Shown here piece by piece: positions 50,682 to 59,183 of a stretch of 64,000 bases of DNA; position 1 is the first letter of the stretch; each line of letters starts with the position of its first letter. This stretch comes from Streptococcus ilei (GTDB taxonomy: Bacteria; Bacillota; Bacilli; Lactobacillales; Streptococcaceae): the NCBI RefSeq assembly GCF_000479335.1, contig NC_022584.1:620001-684000 (forward strand), given 5' to 3'. The translations under genes were made by a program, and so were the position numbers. The notes beneath the pieces were generated by a model. It was given only the letters and a program-made list of their open reading frames with translations. It was not told the DNA's origin and did not search any database.

Positions 50682-53039
50682 TTAATTAGAAGCCATTTTA
50701 TCAGGATCTGTACTCATGATATCAAACAATTGAGTACCTTGAGGAATCTTATTTTTAAAGGGAACAACAACTGAACCAGCTTTTATCAGTCCTGCCCCTT
50801 TTTCTGGATTGACAAGGTATTTTTCAAGTTCTTTTGACAAGCCTAAGAGTTGAACCAGTTCTTCTCTATCATTTTTTGCTTGCTTGAGGAGAATCATAAA
50901 TTCACTATTTGCAATAATCCGTCTACCATTTGGATCTAACAATAAGGTTTCGACGTTTTGAGTTATTCCAGTCGGACTGGCTCCATATTTTCTGACACGA
51001 CTCCACAATTTAAAGAAGAAATCACTGGCATATTTATCTAATAAGAGAAGCTGCATTTCATCAAAATAAATCCAGGTCTTCTTCCCTAATTTTTGGTTCC
51101 GAACGACACGATTCCATATCTGATCAAAAACAACCATAAGGGCGATTTGTTTCAGCTCATCTCCTAACTTCTTAACGTTATAAATCAAGAAATTAGATCC
51201 TGTCTGAATATTGGTCTTATGAGAAAAAATATCAAGAGAACCTTCGACATACAGTTCCATATCAAGTGCCAAATTCTGCGCTTCTTCTTCTGGTTGTTGA
51301 CTCAATACAAAGACCCATTCTTCCAAAGAAGGCTCTTTAAATGACTGATAGGTGAGCCTCGTAACTCGGTCGATAATCGATTTTTCTCTTCCATCCATTT
51401 TTCTATCCAATAACTTGCCGATAAAGGATAAAAGAAATTCTGATTTTACCTTTACAGGATCTTCATCCATATTTTCCTCAGACAAGTCAAGGACATTGAG
51501 ATAGGTTTGGGAATCAGGCGCAATATCAATCATTTCTCCCCCAAAAGTCCGTCCAATGACACTGTACTCTGCTTCTGGATCCACGATGATAATTTCAGTA
51601 TTTTCACCAGATTCCTTGATTTTGGTCGTGATAATTTCATGCTTGGTTGCCATCCCTTTCCCTGCTCCAGATGTTCCTAAAATCAGACCAGACGGTGTAT
51701 TTAATAGGCTGCGATCAATGGTAATAATATTACTTGATATTTGATTGATACCGTAATATTTCCCACTACGGTCTTGTAGGTCTACTGAAGTCCAAGGTGA
51801 GTTCACTGCTATATTGGACGTTAATAAACTCCGTGATACTCCCTCTAAAAAATCACAACCAAATGGCAGCAAACTATTAAAGGCTGCTTCTTGCATATAT
51901 GGAAGTTTATCAATCATTAGGTCATTTGAGCCGGCCACTTGTTGAATCGTGTCTAGGGCTTGTTTGAGTTCTTCTTCATCCTGACCAAAAACACCAATCA
52001 AGAAGACCGTTTGAAATAGTTTATCTCCTGTCTCGGTCATGGTTTTTAATAGTTCCTCAGCTTCATCGATATTGCTTTCTAATACATGACCTACTTTTTC
52101 CAAATAGATACCTGTACGAGCTAGTTTTTGTTGTTCCCCAATCTTTTGAGATTCCATCAAGGTCTTCTTTGTTCGTAGTTTCTTCATAGCATCTGCCTTA
52201 GTCGAACTTTGAGCATGAAGGCTTACAATCAATTCCAAATCTCCTTGCATGAGATCTCGAATAAACTGATCCCCTAATTCCATGCCGTAGTCTCTCACAT
52301 AGACAATCTGCAATAAGCGGTCATTGATTTGTAGGTAATTCTTGTTTTTAAAATCCAAGAGATTAGGTGCTATGAAGTGACGAGTTGTCTGACCCGATCT
52401 CGTTAAATCACGGTAAGAAAAAGGAAGATGGTGTTCTCCTCTAAGCATATCCGCCAACAAGTTGACACGTTCTTCACCAGCCAAGGATTCAAAACGTGCA
52501 TCAATTTCTGAGAAACCACTCTTGAAATATTCTCCAATTTGGGACAAGGAACGATAGGCTTGTTTAGGATTAGAATCCTTTCTAGCAAAGCTAATCAGTT
52601 TCACAGCTGAAAAATTATTTTCACCACTGTCTAAATTCTGATTCATCATTCGATTCAATTCTTTACGATAGCTATTATACCCATCTTCTTTTTCCTCATA
52701 CAGAACACTCTGTCTAAACTTTTCTAAATTCAATCTTTTATTAAAGATGGTCAATTGGAAGTTGGTTTGATCGTCTAAAGCGTTAATCAAATCAGAATAC
52801 TTCTCAATGATTGCGCCCTTATCTTCTAAACCAACAGTTTGATAATTGACATCACCAAGTAAGTAGCTTTGTGAGAAATAATCTTCTTTTACCTGCATCA
52901 GACCATTTTGATACAGGGCTTGATAGGAAAGAGTATTAGCCGTAGAAGGTAACACTTCCTCTTTTTTCCCTTTAACTTCTTCCTTTTTATTAGTCATTGA
53001 AGTTTTTTGTTTCTTTAATGTATTTGATTTTCTTTTCAT
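50682..53039 (-). CDS. virB4: VirB4-type conjugation ATPase
   Basis: 785 residues with Walker A LILGTSGAGKGMATKHEI (about 455-470), the IIIVDPEAEYS strand and Walker B TWIYFDEMQLLL (about 665), then TGITQNVETLL. This is the TraE/TrsE/VirB4 ATPase of Gram-positive T4SS. The ATG at 53039 has AAAGGA seven bases upstream and lies 50 bases inside the virB3-like gene, so they are coupled. Cytosolic, membrane-associated. Confidence 0.93.
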   Translation of the reverse strand: MKRKSNTLKKQKTSMTNKKEEVKGKKEEVLPSTANTLSYQALYQNGLMQVKEDYFSQSYLLGDVNYQTVGLEDKGAIIEKYSDLINALDDQTNFQLTIFNKRLNLEKFRQSVLYEEKEDGYNSYRKELNRMMNQNLDSGENNFSAVKLISFARKDSNPKQAYRSLSQIGEYFKSGFSEIDARFESLAGEERVNLLADMLRGEHHLPFSYRDLTRSGQTTRHFIAPNLLDFKNKNYLQINDRLLQIVYVRDYGMELGDQFIRDLMQGDLELIVSLHAQSSTKADAMKKLRTKKTLMESQKIGEQQKLARTGIYLEKVGHVLESNIDEAEELLKTMTETGDKLFQTVFLIGVFGQDEEELKQALDTIQQVAGSNDLMIDKLPYMQEAAFNSLLPFGCDFLEGVSRSLLTSNIAVNSPWTSVDLQDRSGKYYGINQISSNIITIDRSLLNTPSGLILGTSGAGKGMATKHEIITTKIKESGENTEIIIVDPEAEYSVIGRTFGGEMIDIAPDSQTYLNVLDLSEENMDEDPVKVKSEFLLSFIGKLLDRKMDGREKSIIDRVTRLTYQSFKEPSLEEWVFVLSQQPEEEAQNLALDMELYVEGSLDIFSHKTNIQTGSNFLIYNVKKLGDELKQIALMVVFDQIWNRVVRNQKLGKKTWIYFDEMQLLLLDKYASDFFFKLWSRVRKYGASPTGITQNVETLLLDPNGRRIIANSEFMILLKQAKNDREELVQLLGLSKELEKYLVNPEKGAGLIKAGSVVVPFKNKIPQGTQLFDIMSTDPDKMASN

Positions 53040-53349
53040 GTTCAGGTCCTTTCTTTCCTGTAATTGTGCGTAGGGGAACCGTTAATTCAAAATGAAGACG
53101 GTATTTCAAATAATGTTCAAAATATAAATCATTGGGTTTATAGACTCCAAAAAGCATTAGGGGGATGGTAAAAGCAAACACAAAACCGTAAACAAACCAA
53201 TCTCCAAATTGCCAGAAAAAGAGATTCAAGCCCAAAACAATAATTGTGACAATAAAGGCTGGTAAAACAAAGATGATTTGCCTTGTAGTGAAGCCTAACC
53301 AAGCCCTGTGTTGGTATTTTGAAATGTCTTTAAAGACACGTGTATTCAT
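52990..53349 (-). CDS. PrgI/VirB3-like membrane protein
   Basis: 119 residues beginning MNTRVFKDISKYQHRAWLGF, the PrgI family start, with two adjacent membrane helices (IIFVLPAFIVTIIVLGLNLF and WFVYGFVFAFTIPLMLFGVY). It partners VirB4 at the inner membrane. Overlaps virB4 by 50 bases. Confidence 0.88.
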   Translation of the reverse strand: MNTRVFKDISKYQHRAWLGFTTRQIIFVLPAFIVTIIVLGLNLFFWQFGDWFVYGFVFAFTIPLMLFGVYKPNDLYFEHYLKYRLHFELTVPLRTITGKKGPEHEKKIKYIKETKNFND

Positions 53350-53402
53350 GACTTTCCTTTCTAAAAAGGCTAAGAAGCAATTACTTCCTAGCCTTTATCT
53401 AA

Positions 53403-54257
53403 TTACATACCTAAGATTGAACGAGCCGTACGTTGAGAACCAACGAGGGCAATAATCAGTAAGATAGCTTGTACCAAACTACCAAACATAATCGCAAGTG
53501 ATTGCAAGACTCCTGCACCATTTGAAACAGCTATTTTCCCAGCAGATTCAAACAAAGGAACAAGAGAAACAATCAGAAAAATGAGAACCCCTTGTACCGC
53601 ATAGACCATAATATTTTTTAAATAGCCAATACCAATAGACTTCCATTCATCACTTAAAAATGTTGGAATCGTAAGAGGTGCAAATGGAATCATAAGGTAG
53701 AGTTGAATAAATCGAATAGATACCAAAAGATTGACCATGGCAGCACTTACTATCCGAACAAGCCAAATGAGGAGGGCGAAAAAGCCCACAATCATCCGGC
53801 CAATAAATCCTGACCCTTTTAATCCAGAGATGGTATCATACTTTGCCCCACCGTGAGCCACAATCGAAGCCACTTGTTCAATGGCGTGACTCGCAATCCC
53901 GATGATAGCTTCTACAATCACAGTTGTATTGGTAATCACAACTGCGACCATAATATAACTAATCAACATCGGCGCTAATGCTTCAAAGGTCATTGCTCCA
54001 CCAGAGTTAGCAATTTTCTTTGCCATCTTCGAAAATTCTAAGATGAGAACAACTGATAAAATCGCAACTCCAAGAGGCTGCATGACACTTTTAGTAATAC
54101 TAGACATGTAAGTCCAAACTGTTGGATTGTAGCTAGATAGGGATTTAATCAGATCTACCGTAGATTGTAAATCCACATTAAATCCTTCAAATAAATTTTC
54201 AGCTGATATTTTTTCAGATGCAAGGTAAACAAAGGGTGAGACTAAACTAAGATTCAT
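53403..54257 (-). CDS. TrbL/VirB6-like polytopic channel protein
   Basis: 284 residues with about six helices (for example VMQPLGVAILSVVLILEF, MLISYIMVAVVITNTTVIVE, LMIPFAPLTIPTFL, AVQGVLIFLIVSLVPLF). VirB6-like by topology and position between the pilin-like and VirB3 genes. Just upstream, the best-placed ribosome binding site (GGAGG, 7 nt) serves a two-codon frame ATG-ACA-TGA whose stop overlaps the real ATG at 54257. Confidence 0.85.
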   Translation of the reverse strand: MNLSLVSPFVYLASEKISAENLFEGFNVDLQSTVDLIKSLSSYNPTVWTYMSSITKSVMQPLGVAILSVVLILEFSKMAKKIANSGGAMTFEALAPMLISYIMVAVVITNTTVIVEAIIGIASHAIEQVASIVAHGGAKYDTISGLKGSGFIGRMIVGFFALLIWLVRIVSAAMVNLLVSIRFIQLYLMIPFAPLTIPTFLSDEWKSIGIGYLKNIMVYAVQGVLIFLIVSLVPLFESAGKIAVSNGAGVLQSLAIMFGSLVQAILLIIALVGSQRTARSILGM

Positions 54258-54273
54258 GTCATTGTTTATCCTC

Positions 54274-54516
54274 CTAAATTGAAATCTGGGTTACAAAGGC
54301 TCCAGCAGCCCCTACCATAACACCACCGACAATTTCAAGAATGGCATTCCGAACACCTGGTCCACCATCTTTAATATTGGTTGCAAGGTTGACAATCCCT
54401 ACAACAACGAGAAAGGCACCAACTGCAATCAATCCCTTCTGTAACAAAGACATAGCTTGTGCAAACATAGCACTTGCGTCTACTCCATAAACAAAACCTT
54501 TAAAATGCGTAATCAT
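54274..54516 (-). CDS. VirB2/Maff2-like small membrane protein
   Basis: 80 residues with two helices (GLIAVGAFLVVVGIVNLATN; EIVGGVMVGAAGAFVTQISI) joined by a GGPG turn. This fits the VirB2-like/Maff2 proteins of Gram-positive T4SS. No cleavable signal peptide. Lies between virD4 and the virB6-like gene. Confidence 0.8.
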   Translation of the reverse strand: MITHFKGFVYGVDASAMFAQAMSLLQKGLIAVGAFLVVVGIVNLATNIKDGGPGVRNAILEIVGGVMVGAAGAFVTQISI

Positions 54517-54536
54517 CTATTTCCTCTTTTCTATTT

Positions 54537-56417
54537 TTATTTTAAACTAGATTCAAAAGTTAAATCACGAATTCTAAGGCCTTCAAGATGATTTTCTTGT
54601 CTTTGATTCAAAGGATTGATCTGATAGTTCCACCACCGTTCATCGGTTTCTTGATTGGCTAGGTACTTCCAGTTTGGATGCTTAGTGGAATTGTATTTTT
54701 TGCTTTTAAAGACAGGCATATTGGCAATTCGAACCAAGCATTCATGCCGTTTCATATTTCCGACTTCATCAGGTGTCATTAAATCACGAGCAATCTTTTG
54801 ATGAGAAAGGGATCCTGAACCTGTCTGGCCAAAGGAACGACTAGTATTTCGAACATCAATGGTTTGTTTACCGAGTAAGCCACTCATAAATTTAAAGGTA
54901 TCTTCATCATTACCACCTAAGTAGACTAAGCTATCACAGTTCCCCAAAATGGTTTTCCAAGCTTCTTTTTCTTTATAGAGCCCTTGAAGTTGGGCAATAT
55001 TTTGAAGAATGGGAACGAGACTCATATTACGAGAGCGGACTGTTGAGGTTTGTTCAGCAAAATCTGGAATTTCTCCGATATTTGCGAACTCATCTAAGTA
55101 AACTCTCACATGAAGAGGCAATTGACCCTTAAAATCAATATCTGCTTGTCTTGTTAGGGTTTGAAATACGGTTGAAAAAAAGAGAGCTGAAAGAAAGCGA
55201 AAGGTACTATCGTTATCTGGGATAACTAAGTAAACCATTGATTTTTCCTGGCCCCATGTCTTCATATCAAGGGTATCTCTTTTGGTCAAATCCATGACAC
55301 TTTGAATATTGAAGAGGGCAAATTTAGCAGTGGTTACAGCTATAACAGAATCCAGAGTCTTATCCTTATAATTTTGGAAATCTGCCCAATTTCGCATGGT
55401 GAAATTTTCAGTCCCATACTTTTTAGCATAATTTTCAAATAGAATTTCTAAGACACTTTTTTCTTGGTTTTCACCCTTGGATAGGTGTTTAATGAGTTTT
55501 GAGATTTCAGCAAAACTTGGATAACGCCCTCGTTTTTTTCGCTCCTCCACTTCTTTTTTTTGACGTTTCAACAAGTTTTGGTATTCTGTTTTACTCAAAC
55601 GACTCTCTTCAATGAGCTGTTCTCTTGTTTTGGGTGGATTATAGAAATCGACCAAGTAAGAGGCTAAAGCTCGTACCAAAGTCATAGAAGCTTCATCCCA
55701 AAATGGATCACTACGGGAGCCAGAGCCTTTGGTGTTATTAAAATAAACCGTCAGCATGCGATTCAAATCATTTTCTGTCTCTATATAGCGAAATGGATTG
55801 AAGCCATCTGAGTTCTTCATATTGACTAAATCTAGCACCTTTACTTGGTAGCCATGTTCTAAAAAGAGTTTGCCTGTTTTTTCGGCCAAGTGATCTTTAG
55901 GATCCACTACAATATTAGAACTATTCATTTGAATCAGATTGGGTTTCACAAAGCGAAATGTCTTCCCACTTCCTGAACCTCCGATCACCGCAATATTCTT
56001 ATTTCTATCATATTGAGGTGGTTTTTTATCTAATAATGTCAAACGAACATCTTGTGCTAAAATCGTATCATGAGAAAATTCCTTACCGTAAAAGAGCTTC
56101 TTTTCTTTTAGAGTTCCAAAACGGGCGCTCCCGTATTCTACCCCTTCTCGGTATTGTTTTTTACCAGTCTCTAGATAGAGATAAACTAGTAACATCATCA
56201 CAAAGCCTAGTAGAAAAAAAGCACTTGATTTTCCAGTAAAGGAAACATTCCATGGCGACTGAAGAACTTCATCTTGACCTTCCATCAGAAGATGAGTCCA
56301 TTTATCTAAGGTATTTCCAGTATAGGAATCATACAAAAGCGTCAAACGATGAAAAAGATAGCCTAGTAAGATACCTAACAGTGAGAATAGTAGGAATTTC
56401 TTTCCACTGTACATCAT
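54537..56417 (-). CDS. virD4: VirD4-type coupling protein
   Basis: 626 residues: two N-terminal membrane helices (FLLFSLLGILLGYLFHRLTL; AFFLLGFVMMLLVYLYL), Walker A IGGSGSGKTFRFVKP (about 145-158), SSNIVVDPKDHLAEKTG, and Walker B VRVYLDEFANIGEIPDF (about 425-440). It links the relaxase-DNA complex to the channel. Its ATG overlaps the stop of the upstream gene by four bases. Confidence 0.93.
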   Translation of the reverse strand: MMYSGKKFLLFSLLGILLGYLFHRLTLLYDSYTGNTLDKWTHLLMEGQDEVLQSPWNVSFTGKSSAFFLLGFVMMLLVYLYLETGKKQYREGVEYGSARFGTLKEKKLFYGKEFSHDTILAQDVRLTLLDKKPPQYDRNKNIAVIGGSGSGKTFRFVKPNLIQMNSSNIVVDPKDHLAEKTGKLFLEHGYQVKVLDLVNMKNSDGFNPFRYIETENDLNRMLTVYFNNTKGSGSRSDPFWDEASMTLVRALASYLVDFYNPPKTREQLIEESRLSKTEYQNLLKRQKKEVEERKKRGRYPSFAEISKLIKHLSKGENQEKSVLEILFENYAKKYGTENFTMRNWADFQNYKDKTLDSVIAVTTAKFALFNIQSVMDLTKRDTLDMKTWGQEKSMVYLVIPDNDSTFRFLSALFFSTVFQTLTRQADIDFKGQLPLHVRVYLDEFANIGEIPDFAEQTSTVRSRNMSLVPILQNIAQLQGLYKEKEAWKTILGNCDSLVYLGGNDEDTFKFMSGLLGKQTIDVRNTSRSFGQTGSGSLSHQKIARDLMTPDEVGNMKRHECLVRIANMPVFKSKKYNSTKHPNWKYLANQETDERWWNYQINPLNQRQENHLEGLRIRDLTFESSLK

Positions 56418-56902
56418 CTCACCATCTCTTTCTGTTTGACGGCCCCTTCTTGTCTAAAGGTAATTTGAGATTTAGCCTCATCAATTGCATCGTCTAATGA
56501 CTTATCCATGGTAAAATCAGCTAATTTCTCCGGATCATTAACCATTTTTTCTAACAGATGATCTAAATGATTGTCTAGAATCGAACGGTCTTTCGTGTAG
56601 AAATGCAGAGAATCCCCTTGCCAAGCGATGGCTAAAGGAATCTCTTCTTTTTCTAAAAAAGCTTTAAACTTCTCTATATCAATTGGTTTGTCTAAAAAAT
56701 CTTTTTTCAGATTAATTGTATCAATCGAATAGGGAGATTGTAGCAATTCTTCTAATTTCTGTACCCCTATCTTATAGGCGGAATCCTGTGCTAAAGCCTG
56801 ACGTCTAGACCATTCTAGAATCTTTAAGAGACTTCTTACAGTAAATAAAAGGCTACGCTCTGCATATTGAACTGCTATTCGTTCCTGTTGTTCAGAGGAC
56901 AT
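56414..56902 (-). CDS. PcfB/DUF3801-like relaxosome protein
   Basis: 162 residues from the ATG at 56902 (AAGGAGG seven bases upstream). Opening helix SSEQQERIAVQYAERSLLFT, later IPLAIAWQGDSLHFYTKDR, and an acidic-basic tail fit the DUF3801/PcfB group that works with the coupling protein in Gram-positive conjugation. It ends inside the virD4 start. The family assignment is by pattern and context. Confidence 0.7.
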   Translation of the reverse strand: MSSEQQERIAVQYAERSLLFTVRSLLKILEWSRRQALAQDSAYKIGVQKLEELLQSPYSIDTINLKKDFLDKPIDIEKFKAFLEKEEIPLAIAWQGDSLHFYTKDRSILDNHLDHLLEKMVNDPEKLADFTMDKSLDDAIDEAKSQITFRQEGAVKQKEMVR

Positions 56903-57191
56903 CTGACGCCTCCTTCTTAACAAATAGCAGTTTTCCTTCTTTATAGCGATAAGCTATCAATTTCTGATGTTGCTTAATTGACTTGACAACCTGCAGTAGA
57001 TCTCTCGAATAAGGTTCTCGAAGAGTGACTTCTACTGCCTTCCCATCAAAGATACCAACACGTTTAAATTCAATGTAGTCTTTTTTGAGATGTCCTAAGC
57101 CCATACCAAAGGGAAAGTGATGAATCAATTGGATGGTACAACCACCTTTATTTCCCATTTGTTTCAAATCATATAAGTTTACTACCTTCAT
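56892..57191 (-). CDS. first protein of the transfer operon (99 aa)
   Basis: Basic beta-rich protein (MKVVNLYDLKQMGNKGGCTI, then FGMGLGHLKKDYIEFKRVGI) without a domain I can name. It is the first gene after the long structured leader and boxA-like sequence, and overlaps the next gene by 11 bases. Position as first gene behind an antitermination-type leader makes a regulatory or antitermination role possible; this is a guess. Confidence 0.65.
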   Translation of the reverse strand: MKVVNLYDLKQMGNKGGCTIQLIHHFPFGMGLGHLKKDYIEFKRVGIFDGKAVEVTLREPYSRDLLQVVKSIKQHQKLIAYRYKEGKLLFVKKEASDVL

Positions 57192-57272
57192 GATTAACTC
57201 CTTTATCTAGTTTGTCGCATCGTTTGAGTCTGGTAACGATAAACTCCGTGTCTGTTAGAAAATTCTCACACA

Positions 57273-57344
57273 CGTCTTGTGCCAGTTGCCCTTCACAGGG
57301 AAATACTCTCAGTCCCTACTTACACAGGCACGCTAATCAAGACG
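57273..57344 (-). ncRNA. structured leader of the transfer operon
   Basis: On the minus strand CGTCTTG (57338-57344) pairs with CAAGACG (57273-57279), TGCC/GGCA (57327-57330 with 57280-57283) stacks inside, and GGGA/TCCC pairs in the loop. A second imperfect hairpin (GTGTGTGAGAATTTTC, then CAGACAC) lies at 57248-57273. About 80 bases remain to the first ATG. Long structured leaders before conjugation operons can act in processive antitermination (conAn of plasmid pLS20). The role here is inferred. Confidence 0.5.
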
Positions 57345-57351
57345 GAGTGGA

Positions 57352-57384
57352 TTCAATTTTCAAAGAACAGGTAGCTTTATTATA
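57352..57384 (-). promoter_or_regulatory. transfer-operon promoter (-10) and boxA-like element
   Basis: TATAAT on the minus strand at 57379-57384 is the likely -10; no good -35 is seen. Transcription would start close to 57372 and the first transcribed bases are CCTGTTCTTTGAAAATTGAA, matching rRNA-leader boxA elements of Firmicutes (TGTTCTTTGA). No gene lies in 57192-57524. Confidence 0.55.
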
Positions 57385-57524
57385 GATAAGAGTAGTTGAA
57401 ATTTTTATCACATTTTTTATTTTTCTGTAGAGCTAAATTCATACTAAACAAAGATTTTGAAATAAAAGACTAACATAGTTACATAACGTTAGCATTTCAT
57501 TTCCCTAAAACAAGCTAATTTGGT

Positions 57525-58112
57525 CTAAAAAAGCAGCAAACTATAAACTAATAGGTTCCACACCAAATGTAGCCCCATACTGCCCCATAAGTCCGATTTA
57601 TAGCGCACCATCCCTAAAAACATTCCCAATGAAACATACAAACACCAAGCTAGAATGGTTCCTGGATGATGAGCTAAAGCGAACAAAACACTTGTCAAGG
57701 CAATTCTGATATCTAATTTTCTGACCAAGTCCCATAAAATTTCTCGATACAGAAATTCTTCAACCATACTCGCATTGATTAAAAACAATAAAAATGAAAA
57801 CCAAGGAACTTGATATTGAAGGCCAATTAAGTTTGCTTGATTCGTGCTTCCTTGAGCACGGATTAGGCTAAAACATAGACTTATAATCAGTAGGCTAGCT
57901 AATCCTATACCAATCCACTTTATCCTAATTTTCATATTGACCTTGGCCACTTGTTTTCGTTGACCATACATCCATAAAAAAGAAATGAGTGACGAACCAT
58001 AGAGAACCTGTAGTATAGTTAACTCACCGATACAAAGAAATTTCAGTAAGTATAGAGATACCAATAGGACATTTACTTGTTGGAATATATAAACTGGAAT
58101 TATTCTTTTCAT
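57525..58112 (-). CDS. CPBP (CAAX/Abi) intramembrane protease
   Basis: 195 residues, about six helices, with the CPBP motifs in order: EEFLYREILWD (about 117-127), FALAHHPGTI (about 143-152) and MGLHLVWNLLVYS near the C-terminus. Members process prenylated proteins in eukaryotes and serve bacteriocin immunity in lactic acid bacteria. Its place between replication-side genes and the transfer promoter is standard for this ICE group; substrate unknown. Starts two bases before the upstream gene ends. Confidence 0.8.
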   Translation of the reverse strand: MKRIIPVYIFQQVNVLLVSLYLLKFLCIGELTILQVLYGSSLISFLWMYGQRKQVAKVNMKIRIKWIGIGLASLLIISLCFSLIRAQGSTNQANLIGLQYQVPWFSFLLFLINASMVEEFLYREILWDLVRKLDIRIALTSVLFALAHHPGTILAWCLYVSLGMFLGMVRYKSDLWGSMGLHLVWNLLVYSLLLF

Positions 58113-58114
58113 AG

Positions 58115-58348
58115 TTACCTCCGAAATAAATCTTCATAATCTAAATCTAATACCTGCACAATCCTTTCTACCCATGGACTTTGAGGCATTCGTTGTTCCA
58201 TCTTATAGTGGCGAATCTTTTGATATAAACGATTCAATTCACTTGGATAGTGAAACTCTCCCGCAAACATTTTTCTGGTTAACTCAATCCAGCTGATATT
58301 TCTTTCAGCCAAAATAATGGACAAGTTCTCCCAAAATCGTTCAGCCAT
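58115..58348 (-). CDS. small helix-turn-helix-like protein (77 aa)
   Basis: Starts MAERFWENLSIILAERNISW, a typical start for XRE-like domains in which the turn is altered (IELTRKMFAGEFHYPSELNR), and ends VLDLDYEDLFRR, the usual final helix of Cro/CI proteins. It may regulate backbone genes. Coupled closely with the CPBP gene. Confidence 0.6.
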   Translation of the reverse strand: MAERFWENLSIILAERNISWIELTRKMFAGEFHYPSELNRLYQKIRHYKMEQRMPQSPWVERIVQVLDLDYEDLFRR

Positions 58349-58360
58349 ATTTCTTCTCCT

Positions 58361-58741
58361 TTAGTTAGATAAATAATGTGTTTGTGCCATGTAAATCAAT
58401 TGTTTCGTATCTCTTGGCAATAAAGCTCTAGCCTCTTCCAAATTCAGATTTGGATAAACCCGCTTATTTGAAACCGCAAGAGGAAGTCTGATGGTTAGTT
58501 CAGGATTTTTTAATATCATCTCGATGAAATCTGTTAATTTTAGGTTATCTCGATTCTTAAATCGTAATAAATTGGGAGATAAAAACTCAAAACAATCTGA
58601 AGAATAGCTCATCATCTCAATTAATTTGTCCTTTGTCATTTCAGAAACTGAATGACAAGATACCTCGATGCCATAGTTTTGGAAGAAGTCTAAAAGAAGT
58701 TGATTTCTTTGGCTATTTTTACTTAGATAGAGATCAATCAT
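58361..58741 (-). CDS. ArsC/Spx-like thioredoxin-fold protein without cysteines (126 aa)
   Basis: Pattern resembles Spx/ArsC proteins: MIDLYLSKNSQRNQLLLDFF at the N-terminus, then FQNYGIEVSCHSVSEMTKDK, a middle helix and NPELTIRLPLAVSNKRVYPN (the 'P' loop), then LLPRD. The CxxC or C of Spx is replaced by S-Q-R. Spx binds RNA polymerase, so a regulatory role is possible. The reading is by pattern only. Overlaps the upstream gene by eight bases. Confidence 0.55.
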   Translation of the reverse strand: MIDLYLSKNSQRNQLLLDFFQNYGIEVSCHSVSEMTKDKLIEMMSYSSDCFEFLSPNLLRFKNRDNLKLTDFIEMILKNPELTIRLPLAVSNKRVYPNLNLEEARALLPRDTKQLIYMAQTHYLSN

Positions 58742-59183
58742 GGGAGACCTCCAAAAGATTCGATTCCATTTGATATTCTGAGACGACTAAGGAATCTAAT
58801 GAATGTGAGAAGTTAATTGATTTCTTGTCTTCATCATAAGCTTTTACAGTTACTTGGGTTGTAAGTATTCCCTCTTTCCCCTCTGCTCGATAACCTTGTC
58901 CATATAAAATAAAAACGAGATTTTGATGATCATCTACAAAGGCATCAACTCCATTCTTTATGTCTTGACTTTCAAGGAATTCCATAACGTTTTGAAGATA
59001 GGATTCGTAAAATAGTGGGTAGTTATGTTTTTTATGGTAATCATCTAAGAATGTCACTTCAAACTCACATGGATAATTGGGCATCAAAAATAATTGTTCA
59101 TCCAGCTGTTTGATTTCTGCATCATGTAATTCTGTTTCTAATTCATCACAATCTAGTATTGATTCTTTATTTAATGCTTTCAT
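58734..59183 (-). CDS. acidic hypothetical protein (149 aa)
   Basis: Begins MKALNKESILDCDELETELH; no domain recognised. Alternating beta strands in the C-terminal half (GVDAFVDDHQNLVFILYGQG). It overlaps the methyltransferase gene end by 17 bases and the next gene by eight, so it belongs to the same operon. An anti-restriction role would fit the context but nothing in the sequence shows it. Confidence 0.5.
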   Translation of the reverse strand: MKALNKESILDCDELETELHDAEIKQLDEQLFLMPNYPCEFEVTFLDDYHKKHNYPLFYESYLQNVMEFLESQDIKNGVDAFVDDHQNLVFILYGQGYRAEGKEGILTTQVTVKAYDEDKKSINFSHSLDSLVVSEYQMESNLLEVSHD

